Origin: Agarilytica sp033852165
GTDB lineage: Bacteria > Pseudomonadota > Gammaproteobacteria > Pseudomonadales > Cellvibrionaceae
Length of the DNA: 64,000 nucleotides
Assembly (NCBI GenBank): GCA_033852165.1
Contig: JAWSUZ010000035.1
Location: 1 to 64,000 of the forward strand
Direction of reading: 5' to 3'
Made by a program: the position numbers and the translations under genes. This document shows, piece by piece, positions 35,253-45,210 of the stretch (positions within the stretch are counted from its first letter, which is position 1; each line of letters begins with the position of its first letter). Under the pieces are notes generated by a model that had not been told where the DNA came from, did not search any database, and was given only the letters and a program-made list of their open reading frames with translations.

Positions 35253-35415
35253 CTAACCGGGCAATATTAAAGGATACTATTGGCTTCGATATAATATTTA
35301 GGCAAGGATACTCTTCGGGTAAGACGCGCTGTTAATACTTCCCTGTACGCTCGGCTGCCGCATCCATGCGGCAGACGGTATTCCCGAAGAGCATCCTTAC
35401 CTTCCGCCCTGGTAG
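35253..35415 (+). repeat. Variable-arm foldback element C (163 bp)
   Basis: Nearly the same as element B, with ends CTAACCGGGC and GCCCTGGTAG. The stem 35304-35325 with 35378-35398 has a few mismatches. The inner hairpin is CTGCCGC/GCGGCAG. Confidence 0.85.
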
Positions 35416-36023
35416 CAACCACAAGCAATCACAATCACACTTCATTTTCTCCACTAAGACACCCTTCTAAAGTCCCAACACGAGATCAAAAACAACCCCT
35501 CAAAAAATAATTTCATTTATTTTGGAGGGGTTATATATGCAAAGTGTCAGGTATGAACAAGCATAAACAACACAGAACATAAAGTCCGAAACCCCTTCCC
35601 AAAACTATCGCAGCAACGCATAAAACTCATAAAACTCATAAAACTCATATCGACTTTATCGATACCAAAAGTAATTTGACCAAAACAAGATCCCTTTCTG
35701 CAAAAAAAACCAACCAAATTTTATTTTTTAAATTATTTTTGAGGGGTATTACTGCGCCAGTGTTTTAACCGTATAGAAATCTACTTGTGCCAAAAAATCA
35801 GGATTTTACATAAGAATAAAAACATAGAGACTGAAGCGGTAGGGATCGACAGAATTGTTCAAAAAATAAACCGCCTACACCATCACCAAAAATTGGGATC
35901 CTGCATTGTCCGGTAGCCCGACGCTCTGTGTTTTAGATGATTTTTTACTTAGCTTGAACATTTAATTTTCTGGCAAACAGATTTTTTTCTCGACAACATA
36001 ATAAAACCATATAGGTGTGCATC
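35416..36023. other. 600-bp gap upstream of the TonB receptor
   Basis: No gene is seen. An inverted repeat (AACCCCTCAAAAAATAA with TTATTTTGGAGGGGTT, 35494-35532) and a later half copy (TTATTTTTGAGGGGTATTAC near 35731-35752) are present, as well as three tandem AAAACTCAT units near 35628-35650. A long leader or regulatory region for the receptor is possible. Confidence 0.5.
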
Positions 36024-38411
36024 ATGAAAAAGACAAAACATTATTTAAACCCGCTGGCTGCGGCTATCGCTCTTATGAGTGGTACGTTCGTTGCTCCTCA
36101 GATTGCGTTTGCGCAAGATGAAGATCGGGTAGAAGAAGAAGTACTTGTAGTATCGGCTCGTCGTCGTGATGAGACTTTGCAGGAAGTTCCGATTGCACTT
36201 TCTTCATTTACTGGAGCAGAGCTGGAACAACAAGGCATTCAAGATCTCGTTCAAATTGCAGAATCAGTTCCGAACACGACTCTTAAAGTATCTCGCGGTA
36301 CAAATACCACCATCACTGCTTTTATTCGTGGTGTAGGCCAACAAGATCCTGTTGCAGGGTTTGAAGCTGGTGTTGGTATCTATATGGATGACGTATATCT
36401 AAACCGTCCACAAGGCGCTGTTCTAGACGTATACGACGTAGAACGTATTGAAATATTACGTGGACCTCAAGGAACTCTATACGGTCGAAACACTATCGGT
36501 GGAGCAATCAAATACGTAACCAAACGTTTGGGCGACGAAGCAGAATTAAAGGTTAAAGGTGCTCTTGGTACATACAACCAACGAGACCTGTTAGTTTCTG
36601 GCAGCATACCTTTAGCTGGCGACACATTAAAAATTGGCGCTGGCATCGCGTCATTTAATCGTGACGGTTTCGGTGAAAACTTATTCACTGGTGGTGAGCA
36701 CTACAACAAAGAAGTTCTAGCTGCCCGTGCTAGCCTAGAATACACCCCAACAGATAGCTTATTCATTCGCTTATCTGCGGATATGACTCAAGATGACTCA
36801 GCTCCTCGAGCTGGTTACCCTCTACTAACCAGACCTGATATTGATATTTACGACACCAACGCAGGCTCTGAAAAAACCGGACATCCGATTGATAAAAACG
36901 ATGTTTCTGCAAGCGGCGGAGCACTATTAATTGAATGGAGCGTCAGTGACGATTTAACATTTAAATCAATCACTGCATCTCGCAAAGACAGAACAGAATC
37001 ACCAATCGATTTTGATTCAGGCCCCTCTCAATTATTTGACGTTCCGGTTATATACAAGAACGAGCAGGTCAGCCAAGAATTTCAGCTCGTATTTGAAGGC
37101 GAAAGAGTTCAAGGTTTGTTAGGTGCTTACTACCTAGACGCTAATGCTTTCAACGCTTTCGACGTTATATTTGATAGCTTTGGCGCTACTGGTGCAGATG
37201 GAACTTCATATGCTCTAGGACGAACTCAGTTCACTACAGGAGATGTAGACACTGAAACCTGGGCTATATTTACTGACTTTAGTATCGATATTACTGACAC
37301 TGTAGCTTTATCTCTTGGTGGTCGATATACGGAAGATAAGCGTGATGTAGAAATCTTTTCTCAGCAATATTCCAGAACCAATGGAGGAGTAGCTGAAGGC
37401 GAGCTAATCTCTCCATACTACGGTGGCGTTGGCAATATTGCCTTGCGTGATGGACTCTCTGTAAACGGCGAAGAAGTGTACCCAACGTTCAATGAGGGCC
37501 GTACAGATAGTAAGTTCACTCCTCGCATAAGCGTAAGCTGGACTCCAGACGACAGCATTCACCTTTACGCTGGCTACAGCGAAGGCTTTAAAGGCGGCGG
37601 CTTTGATCCTAGAGGAGACTACCGCAACGAGGAAACACGTAGCGGTTTTAAACCAGAAACAGTTGACGCTTTTGAACTTGGCGCTAAAGCAAGCTTCTTA
37701 GATGGCCGTATTACTACGAATTTGGCACTATTCTCAAGCAAATATAAAAACATCCAAATCCTAGGATCAGTTCTTATTGATGAAGATGGTGATGGAGAAT
37801 TTGACGGCTTCGTAGGTCAAGTGACAAATGCAGGTCAAGGAACTATTCAAGGCGCTGAATTAGATTCAGTATTGAAGTTCACTGATAACTTTACTGCTAA
37901 GTTTGCGATAGGGCTAATCAATGCTGACTATGATGAGTTCTTTGAGACCGAAGAAATCACGGAAATGGTAGACGCTACCCTCGATTCGGATGGCTCTGCA
38001 GTAAGGACCGAAGTCGGAACTGGCCTATTTCAGCAAGTTAATAATGCAGATGATAAAGTCTTCCAAAATACACCTGACATGACACTGTCACTTGGACTTA
38101 TATACTCTATTCCTGTTGGACCGGGAGAGTTAACACTTTCTAGCTCTGCAAACTATCGCAGTACGGTTTATCAGAGAGAAGATGCTCCTACAAACCCTAA
38201 CGTTGCAATGCAAACCCAAGCAGGGTACACATTGTTTAACGCCAACGTTGTTTGGACTTCTGATAGCGACAATTGGCAAGCAGGCTTACACGCTCTTAAC
38301 TTAGGCGATAAAGAATATATCACCGGCGGTTATCAGTTTGGCTTTGACGGAAACCCTGCGTTTTACGGAAACCCAAGAACAATCACTGCCACACTTAAAT
38401 ATAATTTGTAA
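36024..38411 (+). CDS. TonB-dependent outer-membrane receptor
   Basis: A 795-residue receptor. ATG 36024 (AGGTG upstream) starts a signal peptide ending at AFA. The plug domain follows (VLVVSARRRDETLQEVPIALSSFTG near residue 35, ERIEILRGPQGTLYGRNTIGGAI near 140), then a long barrel ending in LKYNL. It lacks an N-terminal signalling (STN) domain. The substrate cannot be told from sequence; the group includes receptors for siderophores and for many organic nutrients. It is monocistronic with its own terminator. Confidence 0.93.
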   Translation: MKKTKHYLNPLAAAIALMSGTFVAPQIAFAQDEDRVEEEVLVVSARRRDETLQEVPIALSSFTGAELEQQGIQDLVQIAESVPNTTLKVSRGTNTTITAFIRGVGQQDPVAGFEAGVGIYMDDVYLNRPQGAVLDVYDVERIEILRGPQGTLYGRNTIGGAIKYVTKRLGDEAELKVKGALGTYNQRDLLVSGSIPLAGDTLKIGAGIASFNRDGFGENLFTGGEHYNKEVLAARASLEYTPTDSLFIRLSADMTQDDSAPRAGYPLLTRPDIDIYDTNAGSEKTGHPIDKNDVSASGGALLIEWSVSDDLTFKSITASRKDRTESPIDFDSGPSQLFDVPVIYKNEQVSQEFQLVFEGERVQGLLGAYYLDANAFNAFDVIFDSFGATGADGTSYALGRTQFTTGDVDTETWAIFTDFSIDITDTVALSLGGRYTEDKRDVEIFSQQYSRTNGGVAEGELISPYYGGVGNIALRDGLSVNGEEVYPTFNEGRTDSKFTPRISVSWTPDDSIHLYAGYSEGFKGGGFDPRGDYRNEETRSGFKPETVDAFELGAKASFLDGRITTNLALFSSKYKNIQILGSVLIDEDGDGEFDGFVGQVTNAGQGTIQGAELDSVLKFTDNFTAKFAIGLINADYDEFFETEEITEMVDATLDSDGSAVRTEVGTGLFQQVNNADDKVFQNTPDMTLSLGLIYSIPVGPGELTLSSSANYRSTVYQREDAPTNPNVAMQTQAGYTLFNANVVWTSDSDNWQAGLHALNLGDKEYITGGYQFGFDGNPAFYGNPRTITATLKYNL

Positions 38412-38441
38412 TAGGTTCTTAACCTAAGTAACTACTATCAA

Positions 38442-38466
38442 GGGCGCTAATTTAGCGCCCTTTTTT
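38442..38466 (+). terminator. Terminator of the TonB receptor gene
   Basis: GGGCGCTAA and TTAGCGCCC pair, followed by six T. It starts 31 bases after the stop. Confidence 0.92.
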
Positions 38467-38557
38467 ATGCGTGATTAAAATTGACTTTCATTGCAGGCCA
38501 ATAAAAAATCATCAAGATAAAACTCACAAGCCCAAAACCTGCCCCCCAATTCCCTGC

Positions 38558-39460
38558 TTAACCTCTCTCCCCCCCACTCAAACCAAAGCCATCAACTCTT
38601 TCTCCCCGACTCAGCAACCCACTCCCAAACCACCCATCCCAAACCGACAACACTGAACCAAAGTTCTTATCCATATGCGCCACAGCAACACTGTGATGAA
38701 TCTGATGCTGAGCCGGACTGATAAAAACTTTCTCCAACCACCCATACCCCAGCCAAACTGAACTGTGGCGTAAATTAGAACCCGCCAAATTAAACAGAAA
38801 GGTAAAAACACTCGCACCCAGAATATCGATGGGTTTAATCGCCCCATCAAAAAGATAAATAAACACGCCGCTTAAGCCACCGATCACCAACAAACTCCGA
38901 CAACTGTTAATGGCCATTTCAATCGAATGAATGCGGTAAAGCGTTAGCGGAGTGAGCACTGTCGCGCTGTGGTGAATGGCATGGAAACGCCACAACAGAG
39001 GAACCTTGTGATAAATATAATGAAGAATAAAGCGAGAAAAGTCTTCGAACAAAAATACCACCGAGGTAAATACAACACTCGTCCAAAACACTCCCCAGTT
39101 GAAAAAGTTACCTGCACCGAAAGTTGAAGACAATAATTTATTAAGCCATAGAGCAAACGAGATCTGGCCACCTAAAATAGGCACAACTAAAAAGACGGCG
39201 ACCAGCTGATTAATTCCAATCCATTTTATATCCACCAAACTCGATGGGCTAAACCACAAGCGGGGCGACAGCGCTTTTACAATAGCGGCTTTAAAACCAA
39301 GCCCACGCCAAAACACCACAACCACCGCGATGACTGCCGCACTCAATAGATACAACCAAAAAATACGTTTTTCCGGATTCGCTACGTAAAGGACAGGCTC
39401 AAGCAAAACCTCCCCCAATCTGAAACCCACAGAATTCAATTCACCCAACATCAATAACAA
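38558..39460 (-). CDS. Fatty-acid hydroxylase/sterol desaturase family membrane protein
   Basis: A 300-residue membrane di-iron enzyme. The three histidine boxes are HYIYH, FHAIHHS and QHQIHHS, as in the fatty-acid hydroxylase superfamily. Several membrane helices precede and separate them. The substrate is unknown. The C-terminus after the last box is short and Gly-rich. It is monocistronic. Confidence 0.88.
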   Translation of the reverse strand: MLLMLGELNSVGFRLGEVLLEPVLYVANPEKRIFWLYLLSAAVIAVVVVFWRGLGFKAAIVKALSPRLWFSPSSLVDIKWIGINQLVAVFLVVPILGGQISFALWLNKLLSSTFGAGNFFNWGVFWTSVVFTSVVFLFEDFSRFILHYIYHKVPLLWRFHAIHHSATVLTPLTLYRIHSIEMAINSCRSLLVIGGLSGVFIYLFDGAIKPIDILGASVFTFLFNLAGSNLRHSSVWLGYGWLEKVFISPAQHQIHHSVAVAHMDKNFGSVLSVWDGWFGSGLLSRGERVDGFGLSGGERG

Positions 39461-39520
39461 CTCTCACTATCACCCCTACCAACTCAGCTCTATTAAGACT
39501 TACAAAAACGCTTGACCCTC

Positions 39521-39676
39521 GTAGGCCGGAAAAGCGAAGCGCCTTCCGGCATTCGCAATCCAACCTACAACAGCTCCAAATAACAACCACATAATGAGGC
39601 AACAATTCTTCCAAAGATTTTGCATTGGCGGTTAGTTATGGTCAATGGTGGAAGGCGCTTCGCTTTTCCACCCTAC
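39521..39676. repeat. REPIN-like pair of inverted REP sequences
   Basis: GTAGGCCGGAAAAGCGAAGC... (39521-39550) and its inverse GGTGGAAGGCGCTTCGC... (39647-39676) face each other about 96 bases apart. Each is itself an imperfect palindrome. A second such pair lies at 43138-43319. Confidence 0.75.
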
Positions 39677-39699
39677 GACCGAGAGTAATCCCTTCAGCG

Positions 39700-39897
<198 letters not shown>

Positions 39898-39935
39898 AAG
39901 ATTCCCCATCCTAACATAAGAATGTTATTGATAAC

Positions 39936-39960
39936 GGTAACGATAACAATTATCATTCGC
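39936..39960 (+). promoter_or_regulatory. Fur-type operator
   Basis: GATAA-CAA-TTATC (39942-39954) is a perfect inverted repeat inside a stretch close to the Fur consensus (GATAATGATAATCATTATC). It is about 36 bases before the imelysin start. It suggests repression when iron is plentiful. Confidence 0.6.
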
Positions 39961-39989
39961 TAAAATAAATGACTTCTGGGGATGTATCC

Positions 39990-41237
39990 ATGTTTAATCG
40001 CAAATTCTTATTCGGTGCTCTCGTGCCGATAACGGCTATCGTTGTGTCCTGTGGTGGCGACGGTAGCAAAGCGCCACCTGTTAGCACTGATGATATTAAA
40101 GCTAACTACGTAGCAATGGCCTACGCCGCCTACTCCGATTCTTTGACCACAGCTGAAGCATTACAAGACGCTGTAGACGCATTTATTACAACCCCAAGCG
40201 AAGACAACCTGGATACAGCCAAAGCCGCTTATAAAGCTGCACGCGCGCCCTACCAACAATCTGAAATCATGCGCTTTGATACCGTTATCACCATCAACCA
40301 AGACCTTGATGCCGACGGCGGCCCAGCAAGTGTTGATGACTGGGAAGGTCAGGTGAATGCATGGCCATTAGACGAAAACCATATTGTTAGCATCATTGAA
40401 GGTTCTGAGACGATTGATCAAGCCTTATTAATCGCCCAAAACGGCGCAGACGACAACGAAGCGAATGTCGCCACTGGCGTTCACGCCATCGAATTTATGT
40501 TGTGGGGCGAAGACACTAACGGCACCGCAGCCGGTGCAGGCGAACGTCCAGCGTCAGACTTTGCCAACGACGGTACCTGTGCAGACGCCTTCTGCTCACG
40601 CCGTGCAAACTACTTAGAAGCCGCAACCGACTTACTTGTTGCAGACCTTACTGTAATGGCTGCCGAGTGGAGTCCTACTGCTAGCGCAACCGCCGGTACA
40701 CTCAGCAACAACTTCTTAGCCAGCGATCTTGCTCTTGATTATATGCTCGGCTCTATCATTTCCATGGCTACAGATGAATTGGCTTCTGCTCGTATGGGTT
40801 CTGGCCTTGAGTTGGGCGACCCTGAAGAAGAGCACGACTGCTTCAGTGACTTTAGTCACGTTGCGATTTACTACAACTTCCAAGGTGTTCGCAATGCTTT
40901 CTACGGCACTTATATTGGCGTCAACATTAACGACAACAGTGTAGTCAGCGGTGTTAGCCTTGCTGATTTGATCGTGTCTCGCGATAACGCACTTTTCACC
41001 GAAATTGACGCAGCATTAGACGCGATCGAAGTCGACATGCTTGCCATCTTTAACGCGGGTGAGCGCACAACCGAACCCGTTCGCTTCGACCAAATTATTG
41101 GGCAAGACGCGAATGGAACCGAACGTCAAATAGCGGAAGCCGCTATTGATGCATTGATTGCTCTTGATGGTCCGCTTAGCGACGCTCAAGAACTTTTATC
41201 CTTACAAGAAATAAACGTGGGCGGCAGTGGTGACTAA
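39990..41237 (+). CDS. Imelysin-family (M75) lipoprotein
   Basis: A 415-residue lipoprotein (lipobox VVSC, Cys21). ATG 39990 has GGGGAT upstream. Family marks are GVHAIEFMLWG (the GxHxxE motif) and SHVAIYYNFQGVRNAFYG in the second half. Imelysins, related to EfeO/EfeM, are iron-regulated periplasmic proteins thought to act in iron uptake. The upstream Fur-type site and the following di-heme oxidoreductase gene fit this. A terminator separates it from the next gene. Confidence 0.9.
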   Translation: MFNRKFLFGALVPITAIVVSCGGDGSKAPPVSTDDIKANYVAMAYAAYSDSLTTAEALQDAVDAFITTPSEDNLDTAKAAYKAARAPYQQSEIMRFDTVITINQDLDADGGPASVDDWEGQVNAWPLDENHIVSIIEGSETIDQALLIAQNGADDNEANVATGVHAIEFMLWGEDTNGTAAGAGERPASDFANDGTCADAFCSRRANYLEAATDLLVADLTVMAAEWSPTASATAGTLSNNFLASDLALDYMLGSIISMATDELASARMGSGLELGDPEEEHDCFSDFSHVAIYYNFQGVRNAFYGTYIGVNINDNSVVSGVSLADLIVSRDNALFTEIDAALDAIEVDMLAIFNAGERTTEPVRFDQIIGQDANGTERQIAEAAIDALIALDGPLSDAQELLSLQEINVGGSGD

Positions 41238-41270
41238 CACTCACTGAAGCACCTTAAATTAAGCATATAA

Positions 41271-41299
41271 ATCAGCACGTGAAAGCGTGCTGATTTTTT
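41271..41299 (+). terminator. Terminator after the imelysin gene
   Basis: ATCAGCACG, a 6-base loop and CGTGCTGAT followed by T residues. It lies between imelysin and the di-heme gene, so the second gene may be read at a lower level. Confidence 0.88.
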
Positions 41300-41337
41300 C
41301 TGTTTTACCTACTTTATCTACTTTATCGAAAGCAATT

Positions 41338-42861
41338 ATGAAAAAACACATTATCTTAAGTTCAGCGGTATTAAGTCTTCTTAGCGCTTGTGGTGGTGGC
41401 GGTGGCAGCTCCCCGGATTCAACCAAACCCACGGATAATGAGCCAGTACAAATCGAACATTTAGGCGGTGGTGAAGCCACGGTCAGCGATGTAACCGCAG
41501 ACGCATTTTCTGAACATTCAGATAATATGGATGACGTAGATCGCATTCAAAAATTTAATTTGGGAAATGACTTTTTCCAAAACCCCTGGGTCGCTGGCAG
41601 CGCCAGTACTTCTTCTCGCGACGGGCTCGGTGGTGTATTTAACAATAACGCCTGCCAAGATTGCCACATCCGCGACGGACGAGGCCATGCCCCCAATATT
41701 TCGGCCGCTGAAGACGGCAGCGACTTTTCCAGTATTTTATTCCGCGCGGCGCGCGCAAACATTTCATCTGAAGATGAATCGTTAATGCTGCAATCCTTAC
41801 AAGCCAATGTTCCCGACAGTAGTGTTGGCGGACAGCTTCAGCAAGATGCCATTGCCAATGTAACCGCTGAAGCAAGCCTAGGCGTTAGCTACCTAAGCAG
41901 TGAAGTAGAATTTGAAGATGGCTTTAGCGTTGAGCTACGCAAGCCCGTTTGGGAACTCACCAGTAATTACGCCGAACAAGGTTACGACTTTGATACCGAC
42001 ACGGTATTTTCCGCTCGCGTCGCCCCGCAAATGATCGGCCTCGGATTACTGGCCCTTATATCGGAAGTCGATTTACTTCAGAACGAAGATATCGAAGACA
42101 GTAATAACGACGGTATCTCAGGCAAAGCCAACGTGGTGTGGAGCGTAGCCAATCAAAACGTCACCATCGGTCGATTTGGCTGGAAAGCTGGACAACCCAG
42201 TTTGGTCGAGCAGTCTGCCGGTGCGTTTGTTAACGACATGGGCTTAACCAACCAATTGCACCAGCAAGGCAATTGTATGCCCCACCAAGCCGACTGTTTA
42301 TCAGCAGAAAATGGTAACGGCGATTCGGTATCGGATTACGACTACGAAGTATCCGACACGATTCTTTCCGCCATCGGGTTTTATTCCTCTCATTTAGCCG
42401 TACCAGAAAGAAGGGATGCTTACGGCGCTCAAGTGCAACGCGGAAAAACTTTGTTTAATGACGCAGGCTGTACGGGTTGCCACACCGCTCAACACATCAC
42501 AGAATTTTCAGACGATCATCCAGAGCTTTCAGAGCAAACCATATTCCCTTATACGGATATGTTGCTGCACGATATGGGTCAGGCACTCGCTGATTTTGAT
42601 ATCAACAATACGCCCGCCGCTGACAGTGTTTTGGTTGAGTTTTTGGCGAATTCACACGAATGGAGAACCCCACCACTTTGGGGCTTAGGCTTAGTGAAAA
42701 CCGTCGACCCAGAAGCCACCTTCTTACACGATGGCCGCGCACTCACCATTATGGAAGCTGTCTTGTGGCACGGTGGAGAAGCCGAAACCGCGAAACAAAA
42801 TGTTTTGCTTTTCGATGCAGATCAACGAGCTGATATTTTGGCCTTCTTAAACGACCTGTAA
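41338..42861 (+). CDS. Di-heme oxidoreductase (thiol-oxidoreductase-like) lipoprotein
   Basis: A 507-residue lipoprotein (lipobox LSAC, Cys18, then a Gly run). Two c-heme sites are seen: CQDCH in FNNNACQDCHIRDGRGH and CTGCH in FNDAGCTGCHT. The rest matches the di-heme oxidoreductase family that often lies beside imelysin in Fur-linked loci. Its likely role is electron transfer in periplasmic iron handling; the reaction is not known. ATG 41338 is chosen because it starts the signal peptide. Confidence 0.88.
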   Translation: MKKHIILSSAVLSLLSACGGGGGSSPDSTKPTDNEPVQIEHLGGGEATVSDVTADAFSEHSDNMDDVDRIQKFNLGNDFFQNPWVAGSASTSSRDGLGGVFNNNACQDCHIRDGRGHAPNISAAEDGSDFSSILFRAARANISSEDESLMLQSLQANVPDSSVGGQLQQDAIANVTAEASLGVSYLSSEVEFEDGFSVELRKPVWELTSNYAEQGYDFDTDTVFSARVAPQMIGLGLLALISEVDLLQNEDIEDSNNDGISGKANVVWSVANQNVTIGRFGWKAGQPSLVEQSAGAFVNDMGLTNQLHQQGNCMPHQADCLSAENGNGDSVSDYDYEVSDTILSAIGFYSSHLAVPERRDAYGAQVQRGKTLFNDAGCTGCHTAQHITEFSDDHPELSEQTIFPYTDMLLHDMGQALADFDINNTPAADSVLVEFLANSHEWRTPPLWGLGLVKTVDPEATFLHDGRALTIMEAVLWHGGEAETAKQNVLLFDADQRADILAFLNDL

Positions 42862-43137
42862 ATTTAGAATTAAGTCGAGACGGCGAAGACCGTTTTGATT
42901 ACACCAGTTCATGCCATGCCTTTAGGCTGCCCTTCGATTAATCGTTGAGTGGCCTTTTTTTATTCTAAAAAACCATCCCCTAAAGCCCCTGATTCGTACG
43001 ATAATTCATATGGGGAATGTATCCTTGCAGCCCTCCACACCACTATCCAAGACAAATATTGCTAATTTGTCGTTAGCGCTGTCTATAACCGTCGGTAAAA
43101 ACGACGCAAATCGCGTACACGATATTATGAAAATATC
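42862..43137. other. 276-bp non-coding space
   Basis: No gene is seen. A weak hairpin ending in seven T near 42928-42960 may be a terminator for the di-heme gene. Confidence 0.4.
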
Positions 43138-43319
43138 GTAGGGTGGAAAAGCAAAGCGCCTTCCACCTTTCCCTCCATGCCCTCCACTGTCCCCCTCTAT
43201 CTCCGCGGTTCCCTAGCCATCCAACTCGATTAATTAGGATTGTGAAAAGAGACTATTTTTGGTCGATGGGGGTTGATCGATATTGTTGTGCCGGAAGGCG
43301 CTTCGCTTTTCCGGCCTAC
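43138..43319. repeat. REPIN-like pair, second copy
   Basis: GTAGGGTGGAAAAGCAAAGC... at 43138-43167 faces GCCGGAAGGCGCTTCGC... at 43290-43319, about 122 bases apart. Same family as 39521-39676. Confidence 0.75.
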
Positions 43320-43340
43320 GTTACTCGGGCTTTCGGCCAT

Positions 43341-43369
43341 AAAAAAAGGGCCTCAAATGAGGCCCTTTT
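43341..43369 (-). terminator. Terminator of the nitrate transporter gene
   Basis: GGGCCTC-AAAT-GAGGCCC with seven T reading leftward; T residues on the other side too, so it could work both ways. Confidence 0.9.
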
Positions 43370-43394
43370 AGGTCTTCAGAACACGCTTCAAATA

Positions 43395-44888
43395 TTAAGA
43401 AACGTCGATCAACTCAACTGTTCCATCCGGGAGGATTTCAGCAATCTGACCTCTCGGCTCATCCATAAAGGCCAATATTAAGAAAAACACGACGGTACAA
43501 GTCACGGCAATCACGGTAAAGAAAATGTTCGGTGCAAAGAACGAATTCACCAATAAGAACGACGCGCCGCCTACATTACCGTATGCGCCTGTCATTCCTG
43601 CGATTTGCCCAGTCAAACGACGCTTAATGGTTGGCACAAAACCAAAGGTAGCGCCTGCCCCCGCCTGAACAAAGAAAGAACAGAATACAACTACAGCACC
43701 GATAGCCCACAAAGACCAGCTTGGGGTCATAAACGATAAGCCAACGAAGCCTAGAGCGGAGCCTGCGATCGTCATCATCAACGTACGTTTACGACCAAAC
43801 TTATCACTCAACCATCCGCCACCAGGGCGAGCGATGAGGTTCATCGCCATAAAACAACCCGCCATTACCGACGCTTTACCGAGAGAAAAGCCATAAGTAT
43901 CTTCATCAGAAAACATCAGAGGCATCATCGAAACCACGGCGATTTCTGCACCAAAGGTCGCCGCGTAGGCCAGATCCAAAAGGGCAACCTGTTTGAATTT
44001 ATAGCGGTGTAAGGGCTCAACATCACCGTATATGTTTTCACGGTTTAAACGGTAAGACCGGACAATATGCGTGATAAACCAGGCCAATAAACCCGCCCAA
44101 ATCCCGTAGGTCACGTACTCAGATAACAAGCCAACCTGTGCTGGCGACAGTCGCCAGGTAATGATTGCCATCGCGATAAAGATCGGCGATGCCATCACAA
44201 GATAAAGAATGAAGTCGCCTTTGCTCGTCACTTCCATCGCACCGACTTTTTTCGGTGAGAAGTAAGTGGAGCCTTTTGGCGTGTTACGCACAGTAATATA
44301 GAACAGAACGGAGATGATAATACTGACAACACCCGCGACAGAAACCGCTGCTCGCCAGCCGTAGTCCACGCCAACCCAAGTCGTCATGCCCACCGCCATT
44401 GCCGGTAAAGCCCAGTTGGCAACCGCCGCACCAAAGTTACCCCAGCCACCGTATATGCCCTGGGCAACGCCAGCAGTTTTTACCGGAAACCATTCAGTAA
44501 CCAAACGAATACCAATAACAAAACCGGCACCCGAAAAGCCCAATAGAAAGCGGGCTGCAGCCAGTTGGGTATAGTCTTGCGCCCAAGCAAACATAAAACA
44601 AATGAACCCTGAGATTGCCAGCAAAAGGCTAAACATCAGGCGTGGGCCATATTTATCAACTAATGAACCAACGATGGTTCGCGCCGGGATTGTGAGCGCA
44701 AGGTTCAGAAACAATAAAGCCTTGGCCTCTTCCATGGATAGCCCGAAAGTTTCTTTAATAAGGGGCATAAGAGGAACATGGCAAAACCATAGAAAGAAGG
44801 TCGTGAAAAACGCCATCCAGGATAAATGCAGTATTTGAACCTTGCGGTCGGCAAAGTTGAATACACTGAAACCAGACGTAGAACCCAT
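43395..44888 (-). CDS. NarK/NasA-type nitrate/nitrite transporter (MFS)
   Basis: A 497-residue inner-membrane protein with about 12 helices of the major facilitator superfamily. Nitrate-transporter marks are visible: FVIGIRLVTEWFP with the helix-2/5-type arginine, the Gly-rich GIYGGWGNFGAAV and, in the second half, GAYGNVGGASFLL. It probably imports nitrate or exchanges it for nitrite. No nitrate reductase gene is in the window. It is monocistronic with its own terminator. Confidence 0.9.
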   Translation of the reverse strand: MGSTSGFSVFNFADRKVQILHLSWMAFFTTFFLWFCHVPLMPLIKETFGLSMEEAKALLFLNLALTIPARTIVGSLVDKYGPRLMFSLLLAISGFICFMFAWAQDYTQLAAARFLLGFSGAGFVIGIRLVTEWFPVKTAGVAQGIYGGWGNFGAAVANWALPAMAVGMTTWVGVDYGWRAAVSVAGVVSIIISVLFYITVRNTPKGSTYFSPKKVGAMEVTSKGDFILYLVMASPIFIAMAIITWRLSPAQVGLLSEYVTYGIWAGLLAWFITHIVRSYRLNRENIYGDVEPLHRYKFKQVALLDLAYAATFGAEIAVVSMMPLMFSDEDTYGFSLGKASVMAGCFMAMNLIARPGGGWLSDKFGRKRTLMMTIAGSALGFVGLSFMTPSWSLWAIGAVVVFCSFFVQAGAGATFGFVPTIKRRLTGQIAGMTGAYGNVGGASFLLVNSFFAPNIFFTVIAVTCTVVFFLILAFMDEPRGQIAEILPDGTVELIDVS

Positions 44889-45210
44889 GTCAAAACCTAT
44901 TGTTAACGTTGAACTTAATGAATCAAATCAGCTTTAAGCAATAAATAAGCCACATCCCTCATACATCCGAAGCTCAACAGATACAATCGATACAACGGCC
45001 CCCAATCTCAGCAAAACTAACGGCTGCCTTCTCTCATGTACTGAGCTAGGGCGCTTTAGCAGCAGAACCAAAACGGAACCCGGTAATATTGCCATCCAAT
45101 CGAGCGTAGTTGGTGCAGTGACGCACCGCAACAGGGCGCACGTAAGTCTGGTACGAATGAGCCAGAAAAGACTATGTCAGGGAAACTGCCAAATTGTATA
45201 CAAGCCTGCC
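44889..45210. other. 322-bp gap upstream of the transporter
   Basis: No gene or clear repeat is seen. It contains the promoter of the transporter gene, which I could not place. Confidence 0.4.
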
